Positions 21,724-33,165 are shown, counted from the first letter of the stretch. The stretch is DNA of 34,676 bases from an uncultured Actinomycetes bacterium (GCA_903899845.1 CAIUKV010000006.1:1-34676), one strand, 5' to 3'. Notes: a model not told the origin generated them from the letters alone. A program made the numbers and translations.

Positions 21724-24039
21724 TCAGCCGCCCAGCCGGGTGAGCGGGGCCCAGGCCAGCAGCAGGCGCTTCTCCCCGGCGTCGCGGAAGTGGACCACGG
21801 CCTCGGCGGCGTCACCGGCCCCCGCGAGGTCGAGGATCACCCCTTCGCCGAAGACCTCGTGGACGACGTCGTCACCGACCCGCAGCCCGATCGCCTCGGC
21901 CCCGCGCGCGCCCGACGTGGCCGGCGGGCGGGCCGATCCGTCGGCCGTGCCCGCGCGTCCCGCGGCCGCGACGACGTCGTCACGGTGGTCGTCGCGGTGG
22001 TCGTCGCCTCCCCGCCGGGACCGGCGCTCGCCCACCGTGTGGACGAGCTCCTCGGGGATCTCGTTGAGGAACCGGCTCGGCGGGTAGTAGTCGGTCGCGC
22101 CGAAGAGGGTCCGGCTCCAGGCGTGGCACAGGTACAGCCGCTCCCTGGCCCGGGTGATCCCGACGTAGCAGAGGCGACGCTCCTCCTCGAGCTCGTCGGG
22201 GTCACCGAGGCTGCGCACGTGCGGGAAGATCCCGTCCTCGAGGCCGGTGAGGAAGACCACGGGGAACTCGAGGCCCTTGGCCGCGTGGAGGGTCATCAGG
22301 GTGACCGCCCGGACCTCCTCGCCCTCGACCTGGTCGAGGTCGGTCACGAGGGCCACGCTCTCGAGGAACGCCTGCACGCGCCGCAGTCCCTCGGGGATCT
22401 CGATCTCGGCGCCGTCGCCGAGGTCGGCGAGCGCGGCCAGCACCGACGCGTTGCCGCCGTCGAGCGCGGCGTCGAACTCCTGGCACACGCCGACCAGCTC
22501 GCGGAGGTTCTCGATGCGACCCACCGCCTCGATCGTGCGCTCGGCCTCGAGCTCGGCGAGGTAGCCGGTGCGGTGCAGCACCGCCTCGACCGTGGCGGTC
22601 ACGCCCTCGGGGGCGACCTGCTCGAACTCCTCCATGAGCGCCAGGAGGTCTCGGATCCCGCCCAGGGCCTTGCCGGTGACCCCGGCGGCGGCGCCCTCCC
22701 GGAGCGCCTCCCGGAAGGTCAGCTCCTGGGCCTGGGCGTAGCGGTCGATGCGGGCCAGTGAGGTGTCGCCCACGCCCCGCCGGGGCACGTTGACGATCCG
22801 CTTCCAGCTCACCTCGTCGTCGGGGTTCACGAGGGCCCGGAGGTAGGCCAGCGCGTCCTTGACCTCGCGCCGGTCGTAGAACTTGACCCCACCCACGACC
22901 CGGTACGGGAGGTTGGCCCGCACGAGGGCCTCCTCCAGCACGCGGCTCTGGGCGTTGGTGCGGTAGAAGACCGCGCAGTCCTGGAAGCGCACGCCCTCGG
23001 AGTCGGAGAGCCGGACGATCTCGCCGGCCACGAACGCAGCCTCGTCGTGCTCGTCCTCGGCCTGGTAGCGGGCGCACAGCTCGCCGCCGACCTGCTCGGT
23101 CCAGAGGTGCTTCGGGCGCCGGGCCGCGTTGTGGGCGATGACCGCGTTGGCGGCGTCGAGGATGCGTTGGGTGGAGCGGTAGTTCTGGTCCAGGACGATG
23201 ATCGAGGCGTCGGGGAACTCCTCCTCGAACCGGAGCAGGTTGCGGTAGTCGGCGCCCCGGAACCGGTAGATCGACTGGTCGGTGTCGCCCACGACGAGCA
23301 GGTTGCGGTGGCCTTCGGCCAGTCGCTGCACGAGCTCCCACTGCGCGACGTTGGTGTCCTGGAACTCGTCGACGAGCACGTGGGTGAAGCGCTGCTGCCA
23401 GCGGGCGAGCACGTCGGGGTGCTCCCGGAAGAGCCGGACCGTGAGCACGAGGAGATCGTCGAAGTCGACCGCGTTGGCGTCGAGGAGACGCCGCTGGTAC
23501 TCCGCGTAGACCTGGGCCAGCACCTTCTCGTGCGGGGTGGTCGCCGAGGCCGCGTAGGCGTCGGGCAGGACCAGCTCGTTCTTGGCCGCGGAGATGCGGG
23601 CGTGGAGCTGGCGGGGCGGGAACCGCTTCGGGTCGAGGTCGAGGTCACGGCGGACGAAGTCGACGAGGCGGACGGCGTCGGTCTGGTCGTAGATGGTGAA
23701 CGCCGACTTCATGCCGAGGTGCTCGGCCTCGCGTCGGAGGATCCGTGAGCACGCCGAGTGGAAGGTGGCGACCCACATGCGTCGGGCCATCGGGCCGACG
23801 AGGTCGGCGACCCGCTCCTTCATCTCGCCCGCGGCCTTGTTGGTGAAGGTGATCGCGAGGATCTGGAACGGCGACGCCCGGCGCTCGGCGATGAGGTAGG
23901 CGATGCGGTGCGTGAGGACCCGCGTCTTGCCCGACCCGGCCCCGGCCACGACGAGGAGGGGCCCGTCGGCCGCGGTGACGGCCTCGCGCTGCACCGGGTT
24001 GAGCCCCGCGAGCACGGCGTCGGGCGGACCGGGCGGCAT
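21724..24039 (-). CDS. pcrA: ATP-dependent DNA helicase PcrA/UvrD
   Basis: A 771-aa superfamily 1A 3'-5' helicase used in nucleotide excision repair and clearing of replication blocks. LNPVQREAV is the Q-motif and VAGAGSGKTRVLTHRI the Walker A loop (32-39). ITFTNKAAGEMKERV (Ia), VDEFQDTN (II), VVGDTDQSIYRFRGA (III), QNYRST (IV), VTLMTLHAAKGLEFPVVFLTGLEDGIFP (V) and EEERRLCYVGITRARERL (VI) follow. The tail has an acidic/basic linker with DDHRDDHRDD and a GDDVVHEVFGEGVILDL Tudor-like domain, which in PcrA binds RNA polymerase. ATG 24039 is fixed by TACGCT 6 nt upstream; a GTG at 24087 is less likely. It lies next to sucC as in other actinobacteria. Confidence 0.97.
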   Translation of the reverse strand: MPPGPPDAVLAGLNPVQREAVTAADGPLLVVAGAGSGKTRVLTHRIAYLIAERRASPFQILAITFTNKAAGEMKERVADLVGPMARRMWVATFHSACSRILRREAEHLGMKSAFTIYDQTDAVRLVDFVRRDLDLDPKRFPPRQLHARISAAKNELVLPDAYAASATTPHEKVLAQVYAEYQRRLLDANAVDFDDLLVLTVRLFREHPDVLARWQQRFTHVLVDEFQDTNVAQWELVQRLAEGHRNLLVVGDTDQSIYRFRGADYRNLLRFEEEFPDASIIVLDQNYRSTQRILDAANAVIAHNAARRPKHLWTEQVGGELCARYQAEDEHDEAAFVAGEIVRLSDSEGVRFQDCAVFYRTNAQSRVLEEALVRANLPYRVVGGVKFYDRREVKDALAYLRALVNPDDEVSWKRIVNVPRRGVGDTSLARIDRYAQAQELTFREALREGAAAGVTGKALGGIRDLLALMEEFEQVAPEGVTATVEAVLHRTGYLAELEAERTIEAVGRIENLRELVGVCQEFDAALDGGNASVLAALADLGDGAEIEIPEGLRRVQAFLESVALVTDLDQVEGEEVRAVTLMTLHAAKGLEFPVVFLTGLEDGIFPHVRSLGDPDELEEERRLCYVGITRARERLYLCHAWSRTLFGATDYYPPSRFLNEIPEELVHTVGERRSRRGGDDHRDDHRDDVVAAAGRAGTADGSARPPATSGARGAEAIGLRVGDDVVHEVFGEGVILDLAGAGDAAEAVVHFRDAGEKRLLLAWAPLTRLGG

Positions 24040-24045
24040 CGGCGC

Positions 24046-24051
24046 AGCGTA
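24046..24051 (-). promoter_or_regulatory. -10 box TACGCT, leaderless start of pcrA
   Basis: TACGCT on the minus strand is followed by 6 nt and the ATG at 24039. It decides the start over the upstream in-frame GTG at 24087. Confidence 0.6.
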
Positions 24052-24106
24052 CAGGTGTTCGGTCGCGGCGCCGGGGCCGGTACGCACCGCCGAGGCGGGT
24101 CGCGGT

Positions 24107-24112
24107 CAGACT
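24107..24112 (+). promoter_or_regulatory. -10-like box CAGACT before hyuA
   Basis: CAGACT is followed by 6 nt and the GTG at 24119. It differs from TANNNT in the first base. Confidence 0.35.
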
Positions 24113-24118
24113 GGCGCG

Positions 24119-25893
24119 GTGCGGGTGGGAGTCGACGCCGGGGGGACGTTCACCGACCTCGTGGCCGACGACGGCCGCGTGGCGAAGGTGCCGTCGACCC
24201 CCGACGACCCGGCCCGGGCCGTCGCCGCCGCGATCGCCGCCCTCGGATCCGGGACCCCCACCGTGCTCGCGCACGGGACCACCGTCGCGACGAACGCGTT
24301 GCTCGAGCACGCAGGCGCGCCGGTCGCGCTCGTCACGAACCAGGGCTTCGCCGACGTGATCGAGATCGCGCGCCAGGCGCGGCCCTCGCTCTACGACACG
24401 TGGCGGGACCGGCCACCGCCGCCGGTGCCGCAGGAGTGGCGCCTCGAGGTCGGCGGCCGGCTCGACGCGCGCGGACGCGAGGTCACGCCGGTGGACCCGG
24501 CGACCGTTCCCACGCTGCCCCCGGGAGTGACGGCGGCGGCGGTGTGCCTGCTCCACGCCGACCTGAACCCCGCCCACGAGCAGGCAGTGGCGGCGGTGCT
24601 GCGGGCCCGGGGGGTGACGGTCACGTGCTCGCACGAGGTGTCACCCGAGGCCCGCGAGTACGAGCGCTTCGTCACCACCGTGCTCGACGCCCGCCTGGCG
24701 CCCCACTGCCGGACCTACCTCGAGGCGCTCGCCGCGCTGGCCGGGACGGTGCTCGTGATGACGTCGGCCGGGGGCCTCGTGCCCGTCGCCGCCGCAGCGG
24801 CGCGCCCGGCCGACCTGCTGCTCTCGGGTCCCGCCGGCGGGGTGCGGGCCGCCGCCGCGGTCGCCGCGGCGTGCGGGTTCCCCGACGCGGTGAGCTTCGA
24901 CATGGGTGGGACGAGCACCGACGTGTGCCTCGTGCGGGGCGGTGTGCCCGAGCCCGCCCCCACCCGGACGATCGGGGGGTACCCGATCCGGCGGCCGGCG
25001 CTCGACGTGCACACGATCGGGGCGGGCGGGGGGTCGATCGCCCGGATCGACGCCGGGGGCGCCCTCGTGGTCGGCCCCGAGAGCGCGGGCGCCGACCCCG
25101 GACCCGCGTGCTACGGCCGGGGTGGCACCCGGCCCACCGTCACCGACGCCGATCTCGTGGCCGGGCACCTCCCGGCCGGGCACGCCCTCCCCGGGATCGG
25201 GGTCCTCGACCGGGACGCCGCCACGGCGGCCCTGACCGCCGCGGGGGTCGACGCCGAGGGCGTGCTCACGGTGGTCGACGCCGCGATGGAGGAGGCCGTA
25301 CGCGCGGTCACGGTGGCGCGCGGGGTCGACCCCCGCGAGGTCGCCCTGGAGGCGTTCGGCGGGGCCGGCCCGATGCACGCGTGCGCGATCGCCGACGCGC
25401 TCGGGATGCCCGCGGTGATCGTGCCGCCGCGCGCCGGGGTGGGGTCGGCGGTCGGTCTGCTCGAGGCACCCGAGCAGCAGGAGGTCGTGCAGTCGTGGTC
25501 GGATCCCGACCCCGGGGCGATCGCCGGGGCGCTGGCCCGGCTCGCGGCCCGGGCCCGGGACCGGGTCGGCGCGGACGCGACCGTGACCACCGCGCTCGAC
25601 TGCCGGTACTCGGGGCAGGGCCACGAGATCACCGTGCCCACCGTCGCCGACTTCCCCGCCGCGCACGCCCGGCGCAACGGCCACGTCCGGTCCGGTGCCC
25701 CGATCGAGGTCGTGGCGCTGCGAGCCCGCGCCACGCGACCGGCCCCCCTGGCCGTGCACGAACTCCCGGTCCCGGCACGGGACCCGGTGGCCGGCCCCGC
25801 CGTCGTCGCCGAGGCCGACTGCACCATCGTGGTGCCGGCCGGCTGGCGGGGCGAGCCCGGTCCCCTCGGTGCCCTGATCCTCCGGCGCCACCC

Positions 25894-25897
<4 letters not shown>
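24119..25897 (+). CDS. hyuA: Hydantoinase/oxoprolinase subunit A
   Basis: The 592-aa protein belongs to the HyuA family of ATP-dependent N-methylhydantoinases, 5-oxoprolinases and acetone carboxylase subunits, with an ASKHA-type fold. VRVGVDAGGTFTDLV is the N-terminal phosphate loop. VLAHGTTVATNALLE, SPEAREYERFVTTVLDARL, LLLSGPAGGVRAA and SFDMGGTSTDVCLV are conserved blocks, and IGAGGGSIARIDAGGALVVGPESAGADPGPACYGRGG is the metal and nucleotide-binding stretch. DCRYSGQGHEITV starts the C-terminal domain. It is shorter than the usual 650-700 residues, mainly after residue 440. The substrate is unknown. It overlaps hyuB by GTGA and forms a two-gene unit; it is divergent from pcrA. Confidence 0.9.
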
Positions 25898-27673
<1,776 letters not shown>

Positions 27674-27696
27674 AGGGTGCGGGCGTGGGGCGCGGA

Positions 27697-28134
27697 TCAG
27701 GCCTCGAGCAGGAGGGTGACGGGGCCGTCGTTGACGAGGTCGACCTGCATGTCGGCGCCGAACACCCCGGTGGCGACCGTGGCACCCCGGTCCCGCAACG
27801 CCCCCACGAACGCGTCCACCAGCGGTGCGGCGTGCTCCGGCCGGGCGGCCGCCCCCCACGACGGGCGCCGGCCGCGGGTGGTGTCGCCGTAGAGGGTGAA
27901 CTGGCTGATGACGAGCACCGATCCACCGACCTCGGCCACCGGGAGGTTCATGGCCCCGGTGGCGTCGGGGAACACCCGGAGGTGCCACACCTTCTCGGCC
28001 AGCGTGCGCGCGGTGTCCGGGCCGTCGGCGTGGGTCACGCCCACGAGCACGCACAACCCCGGCCCGATCGCGCCGGTCACCGCACCGTCGACCGTCACCG
28101 ACGCCCGCGCCACCCGCTGGACCAGGGCCCGCAT
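27697..28134 (-). CDS. dtd: D-aminoacyl-tRNA deacylase
   Basis: A 145-aa DTD-family enzyme that removes D-amino acids (and glycine from tRNA-Ala) from mischarged tRNA. It starts [17 protein letters not shown], the typical N-terminus, and has [13 protein letters not shown], the active-site motif [11 protein letters not shown], and the second motif [12 protein letters not shown] with the Gly-cisPro pair. The length is normal. A longer in-frame start at 28200 exists but would translate a hairpin; the ATG at 28134 agrees with the family start and has GGTGGGGAG directly upstream. The gene lies between two long hairpins and may have its own promoter, or read through from the aldolase gene. Confidence 0.94.
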   Translation of the reverse strand: MRALVQRVARASVTVDGAVTGAIGPGLCVLVGVTHADGPDTARTLAEKVWHLRVFPDATGAMNLPVAEVGGSVLVISQFTLYGDTTRGRRPSWGAAARPEHAAPLVDAFVGALRDRGATVATGVFGADMQVDLVNDGPVTLLLEA

Positions 28135-28152
28135 CTCCCCACCCTCGACCTT

Positions 28153-28200
28153 GTGTTTGGAGCATTGCCGGCGCCAGGGCGCCGCAATGCGTCCAAACAC
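28153..28200. terminator. Long hairpin between aldolase gene and dtd
   Basis: Arms GTGTTTGGA-GCATTGC (28153-28168) and GCAATGCGTCCAAACAC (28184-28200) pair over 16 positions with one bulged base. An inner GGCGCC/GGCGCC stem (28170-28175, 28178-28183) continues the fold. It begins directly after the aldolase stop at 28201, so on the minus strand it fits a terminator. It is lower in GC than its neighbourhood, like the hairpin at 27619. Confidence 0.65.
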
Positions 28201-29217
28201 TCAGGCGGCTTCCATCTCCGGGGTGTAGTCGCCGGAGCGAGCGAGGCCGTTGAGGCGGGCCCGCTTGGCGTAGGCGGCCTGGGCGGCGCCGAGGTTCTCC
28301 GGCTTGCCGCCCCACGCCTTGAGGGCCGGGGCCTGCAGCGCCCGCCCGTAGGAGAAGGACAGCTGCCAGGGGTGCGGGCCCATCTGGTTCATGCGGTTGA
28401 GCCGCGCGGTGGCCTGCTCGTCGGTCTGGCCCCCCGAGAGGAAGACGATGCCGGGCACCGCGGCCGGCACGCAGTAGCCGAACACCTTCAGCGTGGCCGC
28501 GGCGACCTGGTCGTCGGAGGCCTGGGTCGTGGCGCTGTACCCCGAGAGGCACATGTTGGGCTTGAGCAGCGTGCCGGGGAGGTACACGCGCTGGTCGAAG
28601 AGCGCGCGGTAGAGGGCCTCGAGCGCGTGCGCGGTGACGTTGGTCGCCCGCTCGATCGTGTGGGTGCCGTCCATGAGCACCTCGGGCTCCACGATGGGGA
28701 CGATCCCGGCCTCCTGGCACAGTGCTGCGTAGCGGGCGAGCGCGTGCGCGTTGACCTCGTAGCAGTAGTTCGACGGCAGGTCATCGGTGATCGTGTAGGT
28801 CGCCCGCCACTTGGCGAAGCGGGCCCCGAGCTCCCGGTACTCGGCCAGTCGCTCCCGGAGCCCGTCGAGTCCCTCGGTGACCGTCTCGCCCTCGGAGCCG
28901 GCGAGCGGCTTCGCCCCGGTGTCGACCTTGATCCCGGGGATGACGCCCTGGTCGGCCAGCAGCTTGGAGAACGGGGTGCCGTCGTCGGCCGACTGGCGCA
29001 GCGTCTCGTCGAAGAGGATCACGCCGGAGATGTGGTCGGCCGCACCCGGCGTGGTGAACAGCATCTGGCGGTAGGCCCGCCGGTTGTCCTCGGTCGACTC
29101 GACCCCGATGGAGTCGAAGCGCTTCTTGATCGTGCCGCTCGACTCGTCGGCGGCGAGGATCCCCTTGCCCGGGGCGACGAGCGCCTCGGCGGTGGCGGTC
29201 AGGGCGGCTGTGTCCAT
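28201..29217 (-). CDS. Class I fructose-bisphosphate aldolase
   Basis: This 338-aa Schiff-base aldolase splits fructose-1,6-bisphosphate in glycolysis. It is of the animal/plant type, not the bacterial class II zinc type. Visible catalytic residues are Asp24 in ILAADESSGTIKKRF, Lys97 in GIKVDTG, Lys137 in FAKWRATY, the glutamates in IVEPEVLMDG and the Schiff-base Lys219 in LLKPNMCLSG. SGGQTDEQA and LSFSYGRALQ are conserved phosphate-binding blocks. The C-terminal Tyr of animal enzymes is absent (ends PEMEAA). The ATG at 29217 has GGAG 8 nt upstream; a GTG at 29226 overlapping the guaA stop is possible. It follows guaA by 5 bp and may be cotranscribed. Confidence 0.93.
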   Translation of the reverse strand: MDTAALTATAEALVAPGKGILAADESSGTIKKRFDSIGVESTEDNRRAYRQMLFTTPGAADHISGVILFDETLRQSADDGTPFSKLLADQGVIPGIKVDTGAKPLAGSEGETVTEGLDGLRERLAEYRELGARFAKWRATYTITDDLPSNYCYEVNAHALARYAALCQEAGIVPIVEPEVLMDGTHTIERATNVTAHALEALYRALFDQRVYLPGTLLKPNMCLSGYSATTQASDDQVAAATLKVFGYCVPAAVPGIVFLSGGQTDEQATARLNRMNQMGPHPWQLSFSYGRALQAPALKAWGGKPENLGAAQAAYAKRARLNGLARSGDYTPEMEAA

Positions 29218-29222
29218 CGTTG

Positions 29223-30764
29223 TCACTCCCACTCGATCGTTCCGGGGGGCTTGCTGGTGATGTCGTACGCCACCCGGTTGATGCCCGGCACTTCGTTGAT
29301 GATCCGCGACGCCATCCGCTCGAGCAGGTCGTGGGGAAGGCGCGCCCAGTCGGCGGTCATCGCGTCTTCCGACGTGACCGCCCGGATCACCACTGGGTAC
29401 TCGTAGGTGCGGCCGTCGCCCATCACACCGACGGTGCGCACGGCGGGCAGGACCGCGAAGCTCTGCCAGATCTCGCGGTACAACCCGGCCCGCTGGATCT
29501 CGTCGACCACGACGTGGTCGGCCTGACGGAGGATGTCGAGGCGCTCCGGGGTGATCTCGCCGATGATGCGCACGGCGAGGCCGGGTCCGGGGAAGGGCTG
29601 GCGCCAGACGATGTCCTCGGGGAGCCCGAGCTCCTCGCCCACGGCGCGCACCTCGTCCTTGAACAGGTTGCGCAGCGGCTCGACCAGCTCGAAGTCCATG
29701 TCCTCGGGCAGACCGCCGACGTTGTGGTGGGACTTGATGGTTGCGTTGTCGCCCCCGCCCGACTCGACGATGTCGGGGTAGAGGGTCCCCTGCACGAGGA
29801 AGTGGGCATCGCTCAGGTCGCGGGCGACCTCCTCGAACACCCGGATGAAGGTCTCGCCGATGATCTTGCGCTTGGCCTCGGGCTCGGTGACCCCGGCGAG
29901 GGCACCGAGGAACCGGTCGGCCGCCTTCACGTGGACGAGATCGACGGCGAACTGCCGCCGGAAGGTGTCCTCGACCTGCTCGGCCTCCCCGAGACGCAGG
30001 AGCCCGGTGTCGACGAACACGCACGTGAGCTGGTCGCCCACGGCCTTGTGCACCAGCGCTGCGGCGACCGCGGAGTCCACCCCGCCCGACAGTCCGCAGA
30101 TCACCCGCTCCCGGCCGACCTGGGCCCGCACCTCCTCGACGGCGTCGTCGATGATCGAGCTGTGGGTCCAGGTGGGGCGGGCGCCGCAGGCGTCGAAGAG
30201 GAACGCCCGCAGGACGTCCTGGCCCCGCTCGGTGTGGGCGACCTCCGGGTGGAACTGCACGCCGTAGAGGCCCCGGGCCCGGTCCTCGAGGGCGGCGATC
30301 GGCGCCCCCGGGCTGCCGGCGGTCACGACGAAGCCCGCCGGGGCCGTGGTGATGGCGTCGCCGTGGCTCATCCAGACGATCTGCTCGGCGGCCACCGGGT
30401 CGAGCACGAGGGACGCGGCGTCGGTGCGGGTCATCACCGTGCGCCCGTACTCGCCGCCGCCGGTGCGCTCGACCGTCCCGCCGAGGTCCCGGGCGAGCAG
30501 CTGCGCGCCGTAGCAGATGCCGAGGATGGGTAGCCCGGCGTCGTAGACGGCGGCGTCGATCGACGGGGCGTCGTCGACGTGGACCGAGGCGGGACCGCCC
30601 GAGAAGATGATCCCGACCGGGCGCCGGGCCAGCATCTCCGACAGCGGCGTGGTCCGCGACACGATCTCGGAGTAGACCCGGGCCTCGCGCACCCGGCGGG
30701 CGATCAGCTGCGCGTACTGCGCACCGAAGTCGACGACGAGGACGGTGTCGTGGGAGGGCTGCAT
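29223..30764 (-). CDS. guaA: GMP synthase (glutamine-hydrolysing)
   Basis: The 513-aa enzyme converts XMP to GMP using glutamine and ATP. The class I amidotransferase domain has [20 protein letters not shown], the nucleophile Cys84 in [11 protein letters not shown], and His172/Glu174 in VQFHPEV. The synthetase domain has the PP-loop [20 protein letters not shown], then [22 protein letters not shown] and [12 protein letters not shown]. The dimerisation domain ends [13 protein letters not shown], the standard C-terminus. The start is ATG 30764, or GTG 30767 one codon earlier; no clear Shine-Dalgarno or -10 box is seen for either. It is preceded by guaB3 on the same strand with a 46-bp gap, joining two guanine nucleotide genes. 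Confidence 0.97.
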   Translation of the reverse strand: MQPSHDTVLVVDFGAQYAQLIARRVREARVYSEIVSRTTPLSEMLARRPVGIIFSGGPASVHVDDAPSIDAAVYDAGLPILGICYGAQLLARDLGGTVERTGGGEYGRTVMTRTDAASLVLDPVAAEQIVWMSHGDAITTAPAGFVVTAGSPGAPIAALEDRARGLYGVQFHPEVAHTERGQDVLRAFLFDACGARPTWTHSSIIDDAVEEVRAQVGRERVICGLSGGVDSAVAAALVHKAVGDQLTCVFVDTGLLRLGEAEQVEDTFRRQFAVDLVHVKAADRFLGALAGVTEPEAKRKIIGETFIRVFEEVARDLSDAHFLVQGTLYPDIVESGGGDNATIKSHHNVGGLPEDMDFELVEPLRNLFKDEVRAVGEELGLPEDIVWRQPFPGPGLAVRIIGEITPERLDILRQADHVVVDEIQRAGLYREIWQSFAVLPAVRTVGVMGDGRTYEYPVVIRAVTSEDAMTADWARLPHDLLERMASRIINEVPGINRVAYDITSKPPGTIEWE

Positions 30765-30810
30765 CACGGCTCGGGGGTCGGGGCGGCGGCCGGTGCTCCG
30801 GATCCGCCGG

Positions 30811-31977
30811 TCAGCGGCCCATCCCGACGCCCTGGCTGCGCTGGAGGGCCTTGCCCTCCGTCTGCAGCGACGGCGCCACCATGACCTCGGCCTTCTGGAA
30901 CTCCTTCACCGTCTCGTACCCGGTGGTCGCCATCGACGTGCGCAACGCACCGAACAGGTTGAGCGTGCCGTCGTTCTCGTGGGCGGGACCGGTGAGGATC
31001 TCGGCGAGCGACGCCTTCTTGCCGGCGTAGACCCGCGCGCCGCGTGGGAGCGTCGGGTGGAACGTGGCCATGCCCCAGTGGTACCCACGGCCCGGCGCCT
31101 CGTAGGCCCCGGCGAGCGGGGAGCCGATCATCACCGCGTCGGCACCGCAGGCGATCGCCTTGGCGACGTCGCCACCGGTGCGCATGCCGCCGTCGGCGAT
31201 CACGTGCACGTAGACGCCGGTCTCGTCGAGGTGCCGGATCCGCGCGCCGGCGGCGTCGGCGATCGCGGTCGCCTGGGGCACACCGATGCCGAGCACGCCA
31301 CGACTCGTGCACGCGTGCCCGGGACCCACCCCCACGAGGATCCCGATCGCCCCGGTCCGCATGAGGTGCAGCGCGGTCGAGTACGACGCGCACCCGCCGA
31401 CGATCACGGGGATCTCGTACTCACGGATGAACTTCTTGAGGTTCAGCGGCTGGCGGGCGGCGTCCTTGGAGACGTGCTCGGCCGACACCACGGTGCCCTG
31501 GACGACCAGCACGTCGAGCTCGGCCTCGAGCAGGGTGCGCGCGTACCGCTCCACCCGCTGGGGCGTGAGCGACGCGCACGTGACGATGCCCCCCTCGCGC
31601 ATCTCCGCGATGCGCCGGCCGACGAGCTCGTCCTTGATCGGCTCGTCGTAGATCTCCTGCATGCGCCGCGTCGCCTTCTCGGGCTCGAGCGCGGCGATCT
31701 CCTCGTAGCAGGTCTCGGGGTCCTCGTAGCGGGTCCAGAGCCCCTCGAGGTTCAAGCAGGCGAGCCCACCGAGCCGCCCGATGTCGATCGCGGTGCGCGG
31801 GGAGACCACACCGTCCATGGCCGACGCCATGAGGGGCAGGTCGAAGGTGAAGGCGTCGAACGTCCAGGAGATGTCGATGTCCTCGGGGTCGCGCGTGCGG
31901 CGGCTGGGGACGATCGCGATGTCGTCGAACCCGTAGGCCCGCCGCCCCGACTTGCCGATCCCGATCTCGACTTCCAC
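30811..31977 (-). CDS. guaB3: GuaB3-family IMP dehydrogenase-related protein
   Basis: The 388-aa protein is of the GuaB3 type: an IMPDH/GMPR TIM barrel without the CBS domain insert of true Gua[21 protein letters not shown] is the N-terminal block, [18 protein letters not shown] the conserved Met/Asp segment, and [21 protein letters not shown] the flap loop with Cys223 at the place of the catalytic cysteine. [28 protein letters not shown] is the phosphate-binding site. In actinobacteria guaB3 usually follows guaB; here guaB is absent from the window. Whether it makes XMP is debated for the family, though the cysteine loop is intact. The GTG start at 31977 has GGAGGGAG upstream. Confidence 0.93.
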   Translation of the reverse strand: MEVEIGIGKSGRRAYGFDDIAIVPSRRTRDPEDIDISWTFDAFTFDLPLMASAMDGVVSPRTAIDIGRLGGLACLNLEGLWTRYEDPETCYEEIAALEPEKATRRMQEIYDEPIKDELVGRRIAEMREGGIVTCASLTPQRVERYARTLLEAELDVLVVQGTVVSAEHVSKDAARQPLNLKKFIREYEIPVIVGGCASYSTALHLMRTGAIGILVGVGPGHACTSRGVLGIGVPQATAIADAAGARIRHLDETGVYVHVIADGGMRTGGDVAKAIACGADAVMIGSPLAGAYEAPGRGYHWGMATFHPTLPRGARVYAGKKASLAEILTGPAHENDGTLNLFGALRTSMATTGYETVKEFQKAEVMVAPSLQTEGKALQRSQGVGMGR

Positions 31978-32005
31978 GTCGGTGACTCCCTCCTACGGCG
32001 TGGCC

Positions 32006-32752
32006 TCACCATACCCCGGGGTGACCCGGGGAACCGGCCTCGGACGTCGGAATCGGACGGGTCAGACGACCCAGGAGCCCCACCAGGATCCGCGCCGTCG
32101 CGCCCCAGACCGTCTCGCCGGCGAGCTCGAAGAAGTGGATGGCCCGGTCTTTGCCCACCCCGACGAGCATCTCGGGCGGAACCTCCCAGCGCTCCTCGCG
32201 GAACACGTCGTCGCGCAGCAGCTCCGAGATCGCGACGTCGAAGACGGCGTCGACCTCGCGGACGTGGGGGACCAACGCCGGGCGGCCGGGCAGGAGCCCC
32301 ACGAAGGGGGCGAGGTCGAAGCGGGCCGAGACGGTGACGAGGTGGTCGAGCTCGGCCACGACCTCGACCACCCCCGGGTCGAGCCCGATCTCCTCGTGGG
32401 CCTCGCGCAGGGCGGTCGCGCGGAGATCGGCGTCGAGCCCGGGCTCGTACTTGCCCCCCGGGAAGGCGATCTCCCCCTGGTGCGACGGCATGGTCTCCGG
32501 TCGCTTGGTGAGGATGATGCGGGCCTCGCCGTCCTCCTCGAACACCGGGACCAGGACGGCCGCCGCGCGGGTGGACGGCGCGACGCCCCGACCGGGGCGG
32601 GGCGGAGGGAGCTCGGCGCAGGCGGCCCGGACCCGGGCCAGGCTCACCCGGCGGTCGGCGGCGGGGAGACCGGCCCACGGCGCAGGATCCCCGGGCCGGA
32701 ACGACGAAGGCCGGGGGATGCGCTGCGCGCCCCCCCGGCCCGGTGTCGTCAC
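32006..32752 (-). CDS. CoA-type Nudix hydrolase
   Basis: A 248-aa Nudix protein of the CoA pyrophosphatase group. The CoA-specific signature ILTKRPETMPSHQGEIAFPGG (LLT.R...R.H.GE..FPGG) merges with the Nudix box ALREAHEEIGLDPG. The rest (FDLAPFVGLLPGRP, REVDAVFDVAISELL, FFELAGETVWGATARIL) matches the family. It would split CoA or oxidised CoA into phosphopantetheine and 3',5'-ADP; other nucleoside diphosphate substrates are possible. An open frame continues into groES, but the GTG at 32752, 22 bp after the groES stop, gives a sensible operon start. The N-terminal 40 residues are Pro/Arg-rich and the exact start is not certain. Confidence 0.87.
   Translation of the reverse strand: MTTPGRGGAQRIPRPSSFRPGDPAPWAGLPAADRRVSLARVRAACAELPPPRPGRGVAPSTRAAAVLVPVFEEDGEARIILTKRPETMPSHQGEIAFPGGKYEPGLDADLRATALREAHEEIGLDPGVVEVVAELDHLVTVSARFDLAPFVGLLPGRPALVPHVREVDAVFDVAISELLRDDVFREERWEVPPEMLVGVGKDRAIHFFELAGETVWGATARILVGLLGRLTRPIPTSEAGSPGHPGVW
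32008..32013 (-). promoter_or_regulatory. Possible -10 box (TATGGT) for guaB3
   Basis: TATGGT on the minus strand lies at the end of the Nudix gene, about 30 nt before the GTG at 31977. Transcription from here would give a ~24-nt leader holding the GGAGGGAG ribosome binding site. A small hairpin (CCCCGGG/CCCGGGG, 32014-32031) lies just upstream. No clear -35. Confidence 0.35.
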
Positions 32753-32774
32753 GGTCGCCCGCAGACGGTGCGGA

Positions 32775-33071
32775 CTACTTCTTGGTGATCTTGGCGAGGA
32801 CGTCGCGGCTCGAGAGGATGAGGAGGTCCTCACCGTCGATCGCGATCTCGGTCCCGCCGTACTTGGAGTAGACGACGGTGTCGCCGACGGCGAGGTCGAG
32901 GGGGATCAGCTCGCCCGAGTGCTCGGCCCGACGGCCGGGGCCCACGGCGAGGACCTCGCCCTGCTGGGGCTTCTCCTTGGCGGTGTCGGGGATGACCAGA
33001 CCGCTGATCGTGGTCTCCTCGGGCTCCCCGGCCCGCACGACGATGCGGTCCTCCAGCGGGTGCAACTTCAT
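32775..33071 (-). CDS. groES: Co-chaperonin GroES
   Basis: The 98-aa GroES caps the GroEL folding chamber. It has the conserved start [21 protein letters not shown], the mobile loop [25 protein letters not shown], the roof-forming middle, and [28 protein letters not shown]. The length is typical. AGGAGG lies about 8 nt before the ATG at 33071, and a CIRCE operator with a clear promoter lies about 95-150 bp upstream. No groEL follows: the next gene is a Nudix hydrolase, so groEL must be elsewhere in the genome. The usual actinobacterial order is tsaD-groES-groEL. Confidence 0.97.
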   Translation of the reverse strand: MKLHPLEDRIVVRAGEPEETTISGLVIPDTAKEKPQQGEVLAVGPGRRAEHSGELIPLDLAVGDTVVYSKYGGTEIAIDGEDLLILSSRDVLAKITKK

Positions 33072-33165
33072 GGGATGCCTCCTGGCACTGCGATGTCGAT
33101 CGACGCCGATCGATGCTGACGATGGGGGGCCCGGCGGGTCGAACCCGGCCGGGGCCGGAAGGGCA

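Noticed and set aside
24040-24087. GTG at 24087 as the start of pcrA
   Set aside because: It would add 16 unlikely residues and place the -10 box TACGCT inside the gene; PcrA homology begins after the ATG at 24039.
28135-28200. Longer dtd start at 28200
   Set aside because: It would translate the hairpin; the family begins MRALVQRV at 28134, where a ribosome binding site is present.
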